64,000 nucleotides of DNA from Alienimonas californiensis (lineage in GTDB: Bacteria; Planctomycetota; Planctomycetia; Planctomycetales; Planctomycetaceae), in assembly GCF_007743815.1 (NCBI RefSeq), contig NZ_CP036265.1, positions 1,576,501-1,640,500 on the forward strand, read 5' to 3'. This document shows, one piece after another, positions 44,857 to 52,631 of the stretch. The notes below the pieces were generated by a model. The model was given only the letters and a program-made list of their open reading frames with translations. It was not told the DNA's origin and did no database searches. Both the position numbers and the translations under genes were made by a program. Every line of letters starts with the position of its first letter. Positions within the stretch are counted from its first letter, which is position 1.

Positions 44857-46035
44857 ATGACCGCCCCACATCCCGGCTCCCGTTCTGCAAGTCGATCGCC
44901 CCGCCCCGGCTTCACGCTAATCGAACTGCTGGTGGTCATTGCCATCATTGCGATCCTGGTGAGCCTGCTGCTGCCCGCCGTCCAGCAGGCGCGCGAGGCC
45001 GCCCGCCGCAGCCAGTGCCAGAACAACCTCAAGCAGTTGGGGCTGGCGATGCACAACTATCACAGCACGTATGGCGTGTTCTCGTCGGCGTCCGGCGGGA
45101 CGACGAAGGGTGCGCTGCACAACGACGGCCGGTTGAGCTATCTGGTGCCGCTGCTGCCGTACATGGATCAGACGGCGCTGTGGAACGAAATTAGTAAGCC
45201 GCTGGCGTTCAACCTCGACGCCAACGGCAACCGGGTCGCCCGCACCGGGACTCCGTGGCCGGCGATGGGGCCGTCGGTGACGGCGAACGACTACCCGCCG
45301 TGGGCCAATCAGATCTCCAGCCTGCTGTGCCCCTCCGACGGGACGCGGCCGACGGGCGTCGCCGACACGAACTACGCGATCAGCGCCGGCGACTCCGGTT
45401 TCACCGCCGAAGAAAATCGCGCGAACGCGCCGGCCCGATCCCGAGGGATGTCGATTATGAACTACGGCAGCACGTCGGACGTCTTCTGCATCGGTCTGCG
45501 GGACGCCCGCGACGGGACGGTCAACACGCTGTTGATCGGCGAGATCGGCCGCAGCGACGATAACCGCAGCTTCATCGGGGCCGTCGCCATCTCCAGCCCG
45601 CTGGCGTGGTCCGGCTCCACCGTGAGCTTCGACAACCCGAAGACCATGTGCCTCGACGAGGTCGTCGATCCGGCGGAGCCGGGGTTCTATAAGAACGCCG
45701 GCGAGGCGACCCGCGGCAAGGCGTGGTCCAGCGGGAACGCCGAGTACACCGGTTTCCACACGATTCTGCCCCCGAACGGCCCCTCCTGCGTGCGGACCGG
45801 GGCGAACAACGACCCCAACAACGGCCGCCGTGCGGGCAAGGGACTGCTTTCCGCCTCCAGCTATCACACCGGCGGCGCCCAGTTCTGCATGGCGGACGGC
45901 AGCGTGCGGTTTATCTCGGAAACGATCGACACCGGCGACCTCGCCGCCAAAGGCAAACTGTCCGGCAAGAGCCCCTATGGCACCTGGGGCGCGCTCGGCA
46001 GCCGGGAGGGCGGCGAAACCGTCGGCGACTTCTGA
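44857..46035 (+). CDS. DUF1559 pilin-like secreted protein, copy 4
   Basis: 392 residues. [25 protein letters not shown] pilin-type leader, then [43 protein letters not shown]. The body contains [20 protein letters not shown] and [20 protein letters not shown]; the C-terminus is [28 protein letters not shown]...[23 protein letters not shown]. It is most like copy 5 (shared [36 protein letters not shown]), so copies 4 and 5 are recent duplicates. A terminator hairpin follows at 46071-46106. Confidence 0.9.
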   Translation: MTAPHPGSRSASRSPRPGFTLIELLVVIAIIAILVSLLLPAVQQAREAARRSQCQNNLKQLGLAMHNYHSTYGVFSSASGGTTKGALHNDGRLSYLVPLLPYMDQTALWNEISKPLAFNLDANGNRVARTGTPWPAMGPSVTANDYPPWANQISSLLCPSDGTRPTGVADTNYAISAGDSGFTAEENRANAPARSRGMSIMNYGSTSDVFCIGLRDARDGTVNTLLIGEIGRSDDNRSFIGAVAISSPLAWSGSTVSFDNPKTMCLDEVVDPAEPGFYKNAGEATRGKAWSSGNAEYTGFHTILPPNGPSCVRTGANNDPNNGRRAGKGLLSASSYHTGGAQFCMADGSVRFISETIDTGDLAAKGKLSGKSPYGTWGALGSREGGETVGDF

Positions 46036-46070
46036 TTCGCGACTCCGTTCAGCTCAATTGGCCAGAGTCC

Positions 46071-46106
46071 CCCGCCCGTCCCGGGAATCCCGGGGCGGGC
46101 GGTTTT
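46071..46106 (+). terminator. Terminator of DUF1559 copy 4
   Basis: A stem of CCGCCCGTCCCGGG with CCCGGGGCGGGCGG (one G-U type pair) and an AAT loop, followed directly by TTTT. Confidence 0.85.
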
Positions 46107-46150
46107 CGCGTTCCGCAGCGTCCCCGTTCGTCCATCCCGCCGCTCAGTCG

Positions 46151-46228
46151 ACCCGGAAGCGGACGTAACCCACGCCGCGCGCCGCGAGGCGGAACGGCCC
46201 GATCCCCACCGGCGAAACCCCCGCCGCA
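46151..46228 (-). pseudogene. Remnant of the M50-like membrane gene
   Basis: 78 bases identical at 70 positions (hand count) to 48325-48402, the 3' part of the intact gene at 48285-48704. Translation reads GVSPVGIGPFRLAARGVGYVRFR against GVSPVWIGLFCLAACGVGYVRFR. Nothing upstream on the minus strand corresponds to the HEFGH half. It sits between DUF1559 copy 4 and the lipoprotein gene at 46296, the same slot in which the intact gene lies further right, which indicates duplication of a three-gene unit followed by deletion. Confidence 0.85.
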
Positions 46229-46295
46229 GGGGGAAGGGCGACACGGCGGCGACCGGGTCCGCCCGAGCGATCCCTCAGGCGACCGGGCGGGCGGC

Positions 46296-46457
46296 TCAGG
46301 CTTCGCCGGGCGGCAGGGGTTCCGGCGGCGGGGGGTTTTCGATCGGGTCGTTGGACGCGGGCAACGGCCCCTCGGGGGCGCTGTCGCAGCCGAGCAGCGC
46401 GGCGGTGCCGAACAGCAGGGCCAATGCGGTCAGCGGGGGGGCGAAGCGACGGAGCAT
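46296..46457 (-). CDS. Small lipoprotein paired with DUF1559 copy 5
   Basis: 53 residues: MLRRFAPPLTALALLFGTAA, lipobox LLGC (Cys24), tail DSAPEGPLPASNDPIENPPPPEPLPPGEA. It is a clear paralogue of the lipoprotein at 44336-44497, with the same lengths of signal and tail. A longer upstream frame exists, but the ATG at 46457 gives the matching signal peptide. Divergent from DUF1559 copy 5 (409 bp between starts); its downstream side holds the M50-like remnant. Confidence 0.8.
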   Translation of the reverse strand: MLRRFAPPLTALALLFGTAALLGCDSAPEGPLPASNDPIENPPPPEPLPPGEA

Positions 46458-46866
46458 GGCGATTCTCAAGACGGACGGACGGGACGACACGGACGGGACA
46501 ACGGCATCGTGCACGGCGCCGCTTGAGACAGAGGTGCCGTGCACGAGGCCATGAGAACGCATCGCCCCGGCCTTGTCCCGCCTGGACCGCCCCGGGCCGC
46601 CCACGCATCGTCGCCCGGGGGATGCTCTGAAATTGTCATGGCTTCACTGGACGCCCAAAATGCTCATTGCGACCATCGGCCGGTTCCGATAGCACTGAAG
46701 GGTGTCCTTCTGACGTTCCACCGGACGTCCCTACGGCCTCGGCGGGGTTCCCCGCCTTCCCCCAAAGCGACTCGACGGTTCGGCGGCTCCGCCATGAGCT
46801 TTCGGTCTGCTCTGAAACGTTTTCCTTTCCCCATCGTCCTTTCCTCAGTCCTTTCCGAGGCTCCTG
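46458..46866. other. Divergent spacer between lipoprotein and DUF1559 copy 5
   Basis: 409 bp. A plausible weak promoter for the DUF1559 gene is TTGTCA (46633-46638) - 17 bp - CAAAAT (46656-46661). The segment 46640-46860 is AT-richer than usual and probably a leader; no gene is seen. Confidence 0.4.
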
Positions 46867-48048
46867 ATGTCGTCTTTCCGTTCAACCCCGAGGTCTTCAG
46901 GCGTGGAGGGGCCGCGCCGGTCCGGCTTCACGCTAATCGAACTGCTGGTGGTCATCGCGATCATTGCGATCCTGGTGTCGCTGCTGCTGCCCGCCGTCCA
47001 GCAGGCGCGGGAAGCCGCCCGCCGCAGTCAGTGCCAGAACAACCTCAAGCAGTTGGGGTTGGCGATGCACAACTATCACAGCACCTATAAGGTCTTCCCG
47101 TCCGCCAGCGGCGGGACGACCAAGGGTTCGCAACACAACGACGGCCGGTTGAGCTTCCTCGTCCCGCTGACGCCCTATATGGACCAGACGGCCCTGTGGA
47201 ACCAGATCTCCAAGCCGCTGGATCAGGACGGCGACGGCACGATCGACTATCCCGCGATGGGCCCCCGCACTGCCGACAGCAACTATCGGCCCTGGACCAT
47301 GCAGATCGCCACCCTGCTGTGCCCCACCGACGGCACCGACCCCGTCAGCAACGCGGACACCAACTACGGGTTGAACTTCGGCGACAACGGCCTGCACCCG
47401 GACGGGAACGCCACGGCCGCCCGGATTCGCAGCCGCGGGATGGGCATCGCGAACTTCGGCAGTTCTTCGCAGAACATCTGTCTGGGGATGAAAGACGCCC
47501 GCGACGGCACGGTCAATACGCTGCTGCTGGGCGAAACCGCGCGGACCGACGATCCGACCAGCTTCCTCGGCGCCGTGAACACGAACACCCCGCTCGTCTG
47601 GCCCGGCCCGGAAACCAGCTCGACGTACGCCGCCTTCAATACGCCCTACAGCGTTTGCATTAACAGCCCCGACGTGATCGACCCCGCTAACCCCGGCCGT
47701 TACAAGACGGCCGGCGAGGCGACCCGCGGCAAGGCGTGGGCGGACTCCAACGCGGAGTACTCCGGCGGCTTCCACACGATCAGCCCGCCCAACGGCCCCT
47801 CTTGCGTACGGAGCGGGGCGGTCAACGACGGCAACCGCACGGGCAAGGGCATCCTCGCCCCCACCAGCTACCACACCGGCGGCGTGCAGTTCTGCATGGT
47901 GGACGGCAGCGTGCTGTTCCTCTCCGAAACGATCGACACCGGCGCCCTCAAGGACGACGCGGACAACGTCACCTCCGGCAAGAGCCCCTACGGCACCTGG
48001 GGCGCGCTGGGCAGTCGCTCCGGCAACGAAGTCGCCGGCGACTTCTGA
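46867..48048 (+). CDS. DUF1559 pilin-like secreted protein, copy 5
   Basis: 393 residues. Leader [27 protein letters not shown], then [74 protein letters not shown]. The C-terminus is [31 protein letters not shown]...[23 protein letters not shown]. Closest to copy 4. The ends of all six cluster copies are nearly invariant while middles differ in short insertions. It is followed by a strong terminator. Confidence 0.9.
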   Translation: MSSFRSTPRSSGVEGPRRSGFTLIELLVVIAIIAILVSLLLPAVQQAREAARRSQCQNNLKQLGLAMHNYHSTYKVFPSASGGTTKGSQHNDGRLSFLVPLTPYMDQTALWNQISKPLDQDGDGTIDYPAMGPRTADSNYRPWTMQIATLLCPTDGTDPVSNADTNYGLNFGDNGLHPDGNATAARIRSRGMGIANFGSSSQNICLGMKDARDGTVNTLLLGETARTDDPTSFLGAVNTNTPLVWPGPETSSTYAAFNTPYSVCINSPDVIDPANPGRYKTAGEATRGKAWADSNAEYSGGFHTISPPNGPSCVRSGAVNDGNRTGKGILAPTSYHTGGVQFCMVDGSVLFLSETIDTGALKDDADNVTSGKSPYGTWGALGSRSGNEVAGDF

Positions 48049-48074
48049 ACCGCGGCCTCAACCCGATTCGTCCG

Positions 48075-48110
48075 CCGCCCGCCCCGGGACCTCCCGGGGC
48101 GGGCGGTTTT
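48075..48110 (+). terminator. Terminator of DUF1559 copy 5
   Basis: Perfect arms CCGCCCGCCCCGGGA (48075-48089) and TCCCGGGGCGGGCGG (48092-48106), followed by TTTT. Confidence 0.88.
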
Positions 48111-48284
48111 CATTCGGACGCCGCTGACGGGACCGACGCACAGGGCCGCGGCGTGTCATGTAAGCCCGGAACGCAAGCTCCGGCCGTCGGCGCAGCCGAG
48201 GTTGAACGACGCACGGCCGGAGCTTGCGCTCCGGGCTCACCACTGACGCGTCGCGTCATGGCAATCGCAGTTGAATCATAGTCA

Positions 48285-48704
48285 TTACGCCGGGCTCGGC
48301 CCCGCCCAGACGGCCCGGCAGGCGGCCCGGAAGCGGACGTAGCCCACGCCGCACGCCGCGAGGCAGAACAGCCCGATCCACACCGGCGACACCCCCGCCG
48401 CCAGCAGGCGCGGGGCGTCCAGCAGCCGGTCGTCGGTCAGCCACGACACCGCCAGATAACAGCCGTTCGCCAGCAGGCAGAAGTCCGCCAGGAACCACGC
48501 CCACCGCCGGCGGATCAGCCCTGCCAGCAGCGCCGGCGCCACGCACCCGAACAACGGCCCGGCCCACAGCGTGAGCGCCGGGTGCGGGTCCGGTTGGAAG
48601 GTCGAATACGGCGGCGGCCACGGCCCCAACCACGCCGATTGCACCTTCCCCCCGCCGAGCCACCCGCCGAGCAGATGGCCGAACTCATGCGTGAGGCACA
48701 TCAC
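48285..48704 (-). CDS. Small M50-like membrane protein with HEFGH motif
   Basis: 139 residues from GTG 48704. It begins MMCLTHEFGHLLGGWLGGG, the HExxH zinc motif of M50-type intramembrane peptidases or their non-catalytic relatives. Three to four hydrophobic segments follow (LTLWAGPLFGCVAPALLAGL, WFLADFCLLANGCYLAVSWL, VWIGLFCLAACGVGYV). The frame stays open upstream and encodes a hydrophobic stretch (FVGLLALGWCV) that would make a proper first helix, but no usable start is found there, so the 5' end may have decayed. The second metal motif (NxxPxxPLDGG) is not seen. It lies 86 bp downstream of the lipoprotein gene on the same strand; a remnant is at 46151-46228. Confidence 0.6.
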   Translation of the reverse strand: MMCLTHEFGHLLGGWLGGGKVQSAWLGPWPPPYSTFQPDPHPALTLWAGPLFGCVAPALLAGLIRRRWAWFLADFCLLANGCYLAVSWLTDDRLLDAPRLLAAGVSPVWIGLFCLAACGVGYVRFRAACRAVWAGPSPA

Positions 48705-48790
48705 GCACCAGCCGAGCGCCAGTAGCCCGACGAACCGGGCGAGGCGGAGGGCATCTCGCGAGACCGGCCGAGAGGGCGATCGGGGCGCGA

Positions 48791-48967
48791 TCAGTCTGCG
48801 TACTTGGCGGCGGCGGAGGAATCCATCATCACTTCCTGCCGCTGTTCCTCAGTCAGTTCGCTTTCCGGGGCTTCCAGTTGCCCGTCTTCCACCGCCCCGC
48901 CGCACCCGGCGACGGCCCCGGACAGGAGAAACAGCAAGGCGAACAGCGAGGCGAGGCGGGGCGACAT
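48791..48967 (-). CDS. Small lipoprotein paired with DUF1559 copy 6
   Basis: 58 residues from ATG 48967: MSPRLASLFALLFLLSGAVA, lipobox VAGC (Cys22), then GGAVEDGQLEAPESELTEEQRQEVMMDSSAAAKYAD. The tail is acidic and may be helical, unlike the proline-rich tails at 44336 and 46296, and resembles the lipoprotein at 28271. Divergent from DUF1559 copy 6 (295 bp between starts). It is probably cotranscribed with the downstream M50-like gene. Confidence 0.75.
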   Translation of the reverse strand: MSPRLASLFALLFLLSGAVAGCGGAVEDGQLEAPESELTEEQRQEVMMDSSAAAKYAD

Positions 48968-49101
48968 ACCGGCGGTCTTCGATGTGAAGGTGAAGAGGGG
49001 GCCGGCGTGATCGGCCTGCCCGAAAACAGGGGAATCCGAGAATCGTACTGCGGGGGTAGGCTGGCCGCCATGGAGGGGTAACCCAATGGTCCATTCTCGA
49101 C

Positions 49102-49130
49102 TTGTAAGACCCATCGGCCAGTCCTAAAGT
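49102..49130 (+). promoter_or_regulatory. Possible promoter of DUF1559 copy 6
   Basis: TTGTAA (49102-49107), 17-bp spacer, TAAAGT (49125-49130), about 130 bp before the ATG in a locally AT-richer stretch. The -10 match is modest. Confidence 0.4.
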
Positions 49131-49262
49131 TTGGGGCACCGTCAAGTCCCCTTGGCACGGTTTCTTCGCTAGCCGCCTGGGGCGTCGCCGGTTTGTTCCT
49201 TCACTTTTCCCCGGTCGGCGGTTCTCGCCGCCCCCACAGTTCCATCCCTTCGGAGTTCCCTT

Positions 49263-50414
49263 ATGAGTCCCCTCCCCCGCCGCGTCGGCTCCGTCCGGCG
49301 ATCGGGTTTCACGCTGATCGAACTGCTGGTGGTCATCGCGATCATCGCGATCCTGGTCAGCCTGCTGCTGCCCGCCGTGCAGCAGGCGCGTGAAGCCGCC
49401 CGCCGCAGCCAGTGCCAGAACAACCTCAAGCAGATCGGGCTGGCGTTCCACAACTACCACAGCACCTACAAGGTGTTCCCGGCCGCCAGCGGCGGGACCT
49501 CCGGTCCCGGGTCGAACAATGAAGGGTTCGTGAGCGCGTTCCCGCGGCTGGCACCCTATTTGGACCAGACGGCGCTGTGGAACCAGATGTCCAAACCGCT
49601 GACGACCTACAATGCCGACGGGTCTGTCAACCAAACGTACCCGGCGTTCGGTCCGTGGCCGGAACCGGGCGGCGGGCACGGTTACCCGCCCTACCTCTAT
49701 CAGATGTCGGTGCTGCTCTGCCCGTCCGACAGCACCGTGCCGACCGGCCACGCGGACTCCAACTACGCGATGTGCTACGGCGACAACGGCCTCGCCTTCT
49801 CGACGAACCAGAGCGAAGCGATTCAGCGGTCCCGCGGGATGTCCGTCGGCCACTGGGGTCGGGATTACAAAGCGGTGCACAGCAGCTTCGCCGACGCCCG
49901 CGACGGCACGACCACCACGATCCTCTTCGGCGAGATCGGCCGGACCGAGCGGTACCGGTGGAAGGGCGGCGTCGGCCGCGTCGCCAGCCTGCCGCAGTCC
50001 GGCGGCGGCTACGAGAACCCGCAGCAGTACTGCCTGGACGACGTGAACGTGAACGACCCGGCCAACCCCGGGTTCTACCCCCGCACCGGCAATACGCCGG
50101 ATGACGACCGCGGGAAGTCCTACGCCACGTCGTACGCGGACGTGACCGGCTTCCACACGATCGTGCCCCCGAACGGCCCGAGTTGCGCCGACAGCGGTTT
50201 CTACGACCGACGCGGCCGCGGGATGTACAGCGCCGGCAGCTACCACAACGGCATCGTGCAGGTCGGCATGGTGGACGGCTCCGTCCAGTCGATCAGCGAG
50301 ACGGTCGACACCGGCAACCTGACCGCCACCAACCCGGTCGCTGGGCAGAGCCCCTACGGCGTCTGGGGCGCCCTGGGCACGAAGGACGGCGGCGAGACGA
50401 ACACGAAGCTCTGA
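49263..50414 (+). CDS. DUF1559 pilin-like secreted protein, copy 6
   Basis: 383 residues. [22 protein letters not shown] leader, then [42 protein letters not shown]. It is the most diverged of the six cluster copies: the body has [37 protein letters not shown] and [21 protein letters not shown], and the C-terminus [58 protein letters not shown] departs from the usual ...GGE..DF ending. It is followed by a terminator. Confidence 0.9.
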   Translation: MSPLPRRVGSVRRSGFTLIELLVVIAIIAILVSLLLPAVQQAREAARRSQCQNNLKQIGLAFHNYHSTYKVFPAASGGTSGPGSNNEGFVSAFPRLAPYLDQTALWNQMSKPLTTYNADGSVNQTYPAFGPWPEPGGGHGYPPYLYQMSVLLCPSDSTVPTGHADSNYAMCYGDNGLAFSTNQSEAIQRSRGMSVGHWGRDYKAVHSSFADARDGTTTTILFGEIGRTERYRWKGGVGRVASLPQSGGGYENPQQYCLDDVNVNDPANPGFYPRTGNTPDDDRGKSYATSYADVTGFHTIVPPNGPSCADSGFYDRRGRGMYSAGSYHNGIVQVGMVDGSVQSISETVDTGNLTATNPVAGQSPYGVWGALGTKDGGETNTKL

Positions 50415-50443
50415 GTCGAACCCGTCACCCCGTTGACAGCTCC

Positions 50444-50479
50444 CGGGCGGGGCGGCGCTGGCGCCGCCCCGCCCGTTTT
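50444..50479 (+). terminator. Terminator of DUF1559 copy 6
   Basis: Perfect arms CGGGCGGGGCGGCGC (50444-50458) and GCGCCGCCCCGCCCG (50461-50475), then TTTT. Confidence 0.88.
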
Positions 50480-50532
50480 CGTGCGCCGCGGCCGGGCGCC
50501 TCAACCCGCCCCGCCGGCACCCGGCCCGCCGA

Positions 50533-51498
50533 TTACAGCCCCAGCCGTTCCCGGTAGAACTCGACCGTCGGCTTCAGGCCCTCTTCGAGACTCACCTGCG
50601 GTTCCCAGTCGAGCAGCCGCCTGGCCTTGGTGATGTCCGGGCGGCGCTTTTTGGGGTCGTCGGTGGGCAGGGGGAGGTGCTTTAACTCGCTGTTGCCGCC
50701 GACGATCTTCAGGACCGCCTCGGCCAGTTCCAGCATCGTGAACTCGCCGGGGTTGCCGACGTTCACCGGGCCGGGGGCGGCGCCGTCCTCCTTCAATTCG
50801 TCCGCCGGCGGGTCGTAGGCCGTCAGGCGGAGGATGCCCTCGATCAGGTCGCTGACGAAGCAGAAACTCCGCGTCTGGCTGCCGTCGCCGTAGACCGTCA
50901 GCGGTTCGCCCCGCAGCGCCTGACAGATAAAGTTGCTGACGACCCGCCCGTCGTTAGGGTCCATACGGGGGCCGTAGGTGTTGAAGATCCGCACCATGCG
51001 GATCGGCATTTTATGTTCCCGGGCGTAGTTCACGCAGAGGCTCTCGGCGACGCGTTTGCCCTCGTCGTAACAGCTGCGGGGGCCGATCGGGTTGACGTGG
51101 CCCCAGTAATCCTCGGTCTGCGGGTGGACTTCGGGGTCGCCGTAGACCTCGCTGGTGCTGGTGTGCAGCAGGCGGGCGCCGCAGCGCTTGGCCAGGCCGA
51201 GGACGTTCACCATTCCCACGGTGGAGGTTTTAATCGTCTTGATGGGGTTCGCCTGGTAGGCTTCCGGGCTGGCGGGGCAGGCGAGGTTGTAGACGACGTC
51301 CGCTTCTAAAAAGAGCGGGTGCACGATGTCGTGGCGGACGACCTCGAAGTTATTGTTGCCGATCAGGTGGCGGATGTTCCGCTTGGAGCCGGTGTAGAAG
51401 TTGTCGACGCAGATCACGTCGTCCCCCCGCTCCACGAGCCGGTCGCAGAGATGGGAGCCGAGGAACCCGGCGCCGCCGGTGACGAGTGCGGTGGGCAT
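50533..51498 (-). CDS. UDP-glucuronate decarboxylase-like (UDP-xylose synthase) extended SDR
   Basis: 321 residues. NAD-binding [18 protein letters not shown] at the N-terminus, then [15 protein letters not shown], and [27 protein letters not shown], which is highly characteristic of UDP-xylose synthases. Catalytic [39 protein letters not shown] supplies Ser/Tyr/Lys (SCYDEGK). Further landmarks are [21 protein letters not shown] and [19 protein letters not shown]. It converts UDP-glucuronate to UDP-xylose for polysaccharide synthesis. Context gives no further hint; it is followed on the same strand by nothing related. Confidence 0.9.
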   Translation of the reverse strand: MPTALVTGGAGFLGSHLCDRLVERGDDVICVDNFYTGSKRNIRHLIGNNNFEVVRHDIVHPLFLEADVVYNLACPASPEAYQANPIKTIKTSTVGMVNVLGLAKRCGARLLHTSTSEVYGDPEVHPQTEDYWGHVNPIGPRSCYDEGKRVAESLCVNYAREHKMPIRMVRIFNTYGPRMDPNDGRVVSNFICQALRGEPLTVYGDGSQTRSFCFVSDLIEGILRLTAYDPPADELKEDGAAPGPVNVGNPGEFTMLELAEAVLKIVGGNSELKHLPLPTDDPKKRRPDITKARRLLDWEPQVSLEEGLKPTVEFYRERLGL

Positions 51499-51614
51499 TG
51501 GGAGGGGGCGGGGCGGGTGGTAAGGAGCAAGGTCTCGGGGAGGAGGGAGGGGTGATGGGGTGACGACGCCTGCGTGCCTCCTCCCCCATCACTCCTCCCG
51601 CTAAACGGAGTCGG

Positions 51615-52481
51615 TTATGTCAGCGGAACTAAGGTCCCGTCCCCATCGGCGCTGCGGGCGCTGGGTTCGCAGCGGTCCACGTCTGCGGCGACGGCGGCGA
51701 GCTTGGCGCGGATCAGGTCGACCGCCATCTCGCCCATCGGCAGGCGGAAGGGCGGGTCGGACAGTTGGGCGACCTGCCACATCAATTCCGCGGCTTTGCG
51801 GGCGTCGCCGGCCTGATTGCCGGCCATCCCCCGCACCCGATCGCGGCCGGCGGCGGCAGTCTGTGCGTAGTCGGCCCCCTCGGCGCTCGGGGCAGCGAGA
51901 CTGCGGCCGTGAAAATCGGTTTTGAACCCGCTCGGCTCGATCAGCGTGACCTTGATCCCCAGCGGTTCGACCTCCTCCCGCAGCGCCTCGGACAGCGCCT
52001 CGACCGCGAACTTGCTCGCCGCGTAGAACCCCGTGCTGGCCCGCGCCACCTGCCCGGCCACGCTGGAGAGGTTCAGGATATAACCGGATTTCTGAGCCCG
52101 GAGAACCGGCAGCACGGCCCGGGTGACGTCCAGCAGGCCGTGTACGTTCACGTCGAATTGGCGGCGAACCTCGGCGTCCGGGGTGTCCTCAATGCCGCCG
52201 AACAGGCCGTAGCCGGCGTTGTTCACCAGCACGTCGATCCGACCGAACCGCTCTTGGGCCGCGGCGACGGCGGCGTCGACGGAGGCCCGGTTCGTGACGT
52301 CCAGCGGGGCCACAAGAACCCGCGATTCGTCGTCCGGCAGGTGACTCAGCGAGGAGACGTCCCGGGCGGTGGCGACCAGACGGGCGCCGTGCTCCAGCAC
52401 GACGTCGCACAGCTGCCGGCCGAAGCCGCTCGAACAGCCGGTCACGAACCAGATGGGCGCATCTGTGGCGGTGGCGGGCAT
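51615..52481 (-). CDS. Short-chain dehydrogenase/reductase
   Basis: 288 residues from ATG 52481; the open frame extends to 53771 but only as a shadow of the kinase gene. Classical SDR motifs: WFVTGCSSGFGRQL (TGxxxGxG), APLDVTN, VLVNNAGYGLFG (NNAG), NLSSVAGQVARASTGFYAASKFAVEALSEALREEV (Ser and YxxxK) and IEPSGFKTDF. This subgroup (oxidoreductase, SDR family NAD(P)-dependent, with GYG after NNA) is broad, so the substrate is unknown. Divergent from the large kinase gene with 150 bp between. Confidence 0.88.
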   Translation of the reverse strand: MPATATDAPIWFVTGCSSGFGRQLCDVVLEHGARLVATARDVSSLSHLPDDESRVLVAPLDVTNRASVDAAVAAAQERFGRIDVLVNNAGYGLFGGIEDTPDAEVRRQFDVNVHGLLDVTRAVLPVLRAQKSGYILNLSSVAGQVARASTGFYAASKFAVEALSEALREEVEPLGIKVTLIEPSGFKTDFHGRSLAAPSAEGADYAQTAAAGRDRVRGMAGNQAGDARKAAELMWQVAQLSDPPFRLPMGEMAVDLIRAKLAAVAADVDRCEPSARSADGDGTLVPLT

Positions 52482-52631
52482 GGCGGTCGCGGGGGACGTA
52501 TTTGGGGGCGGGCGGGGGGAGGATAGCGGCCCGTCGTCGGCGATTCCGCCGGGCCGCGCGGATTTCGCGTAACCTTGGGCCGCGGTTCCGTAATCCGTTG
52601 GTGATCCGTCCCGCTCGCTCGCCCCCCGCCC

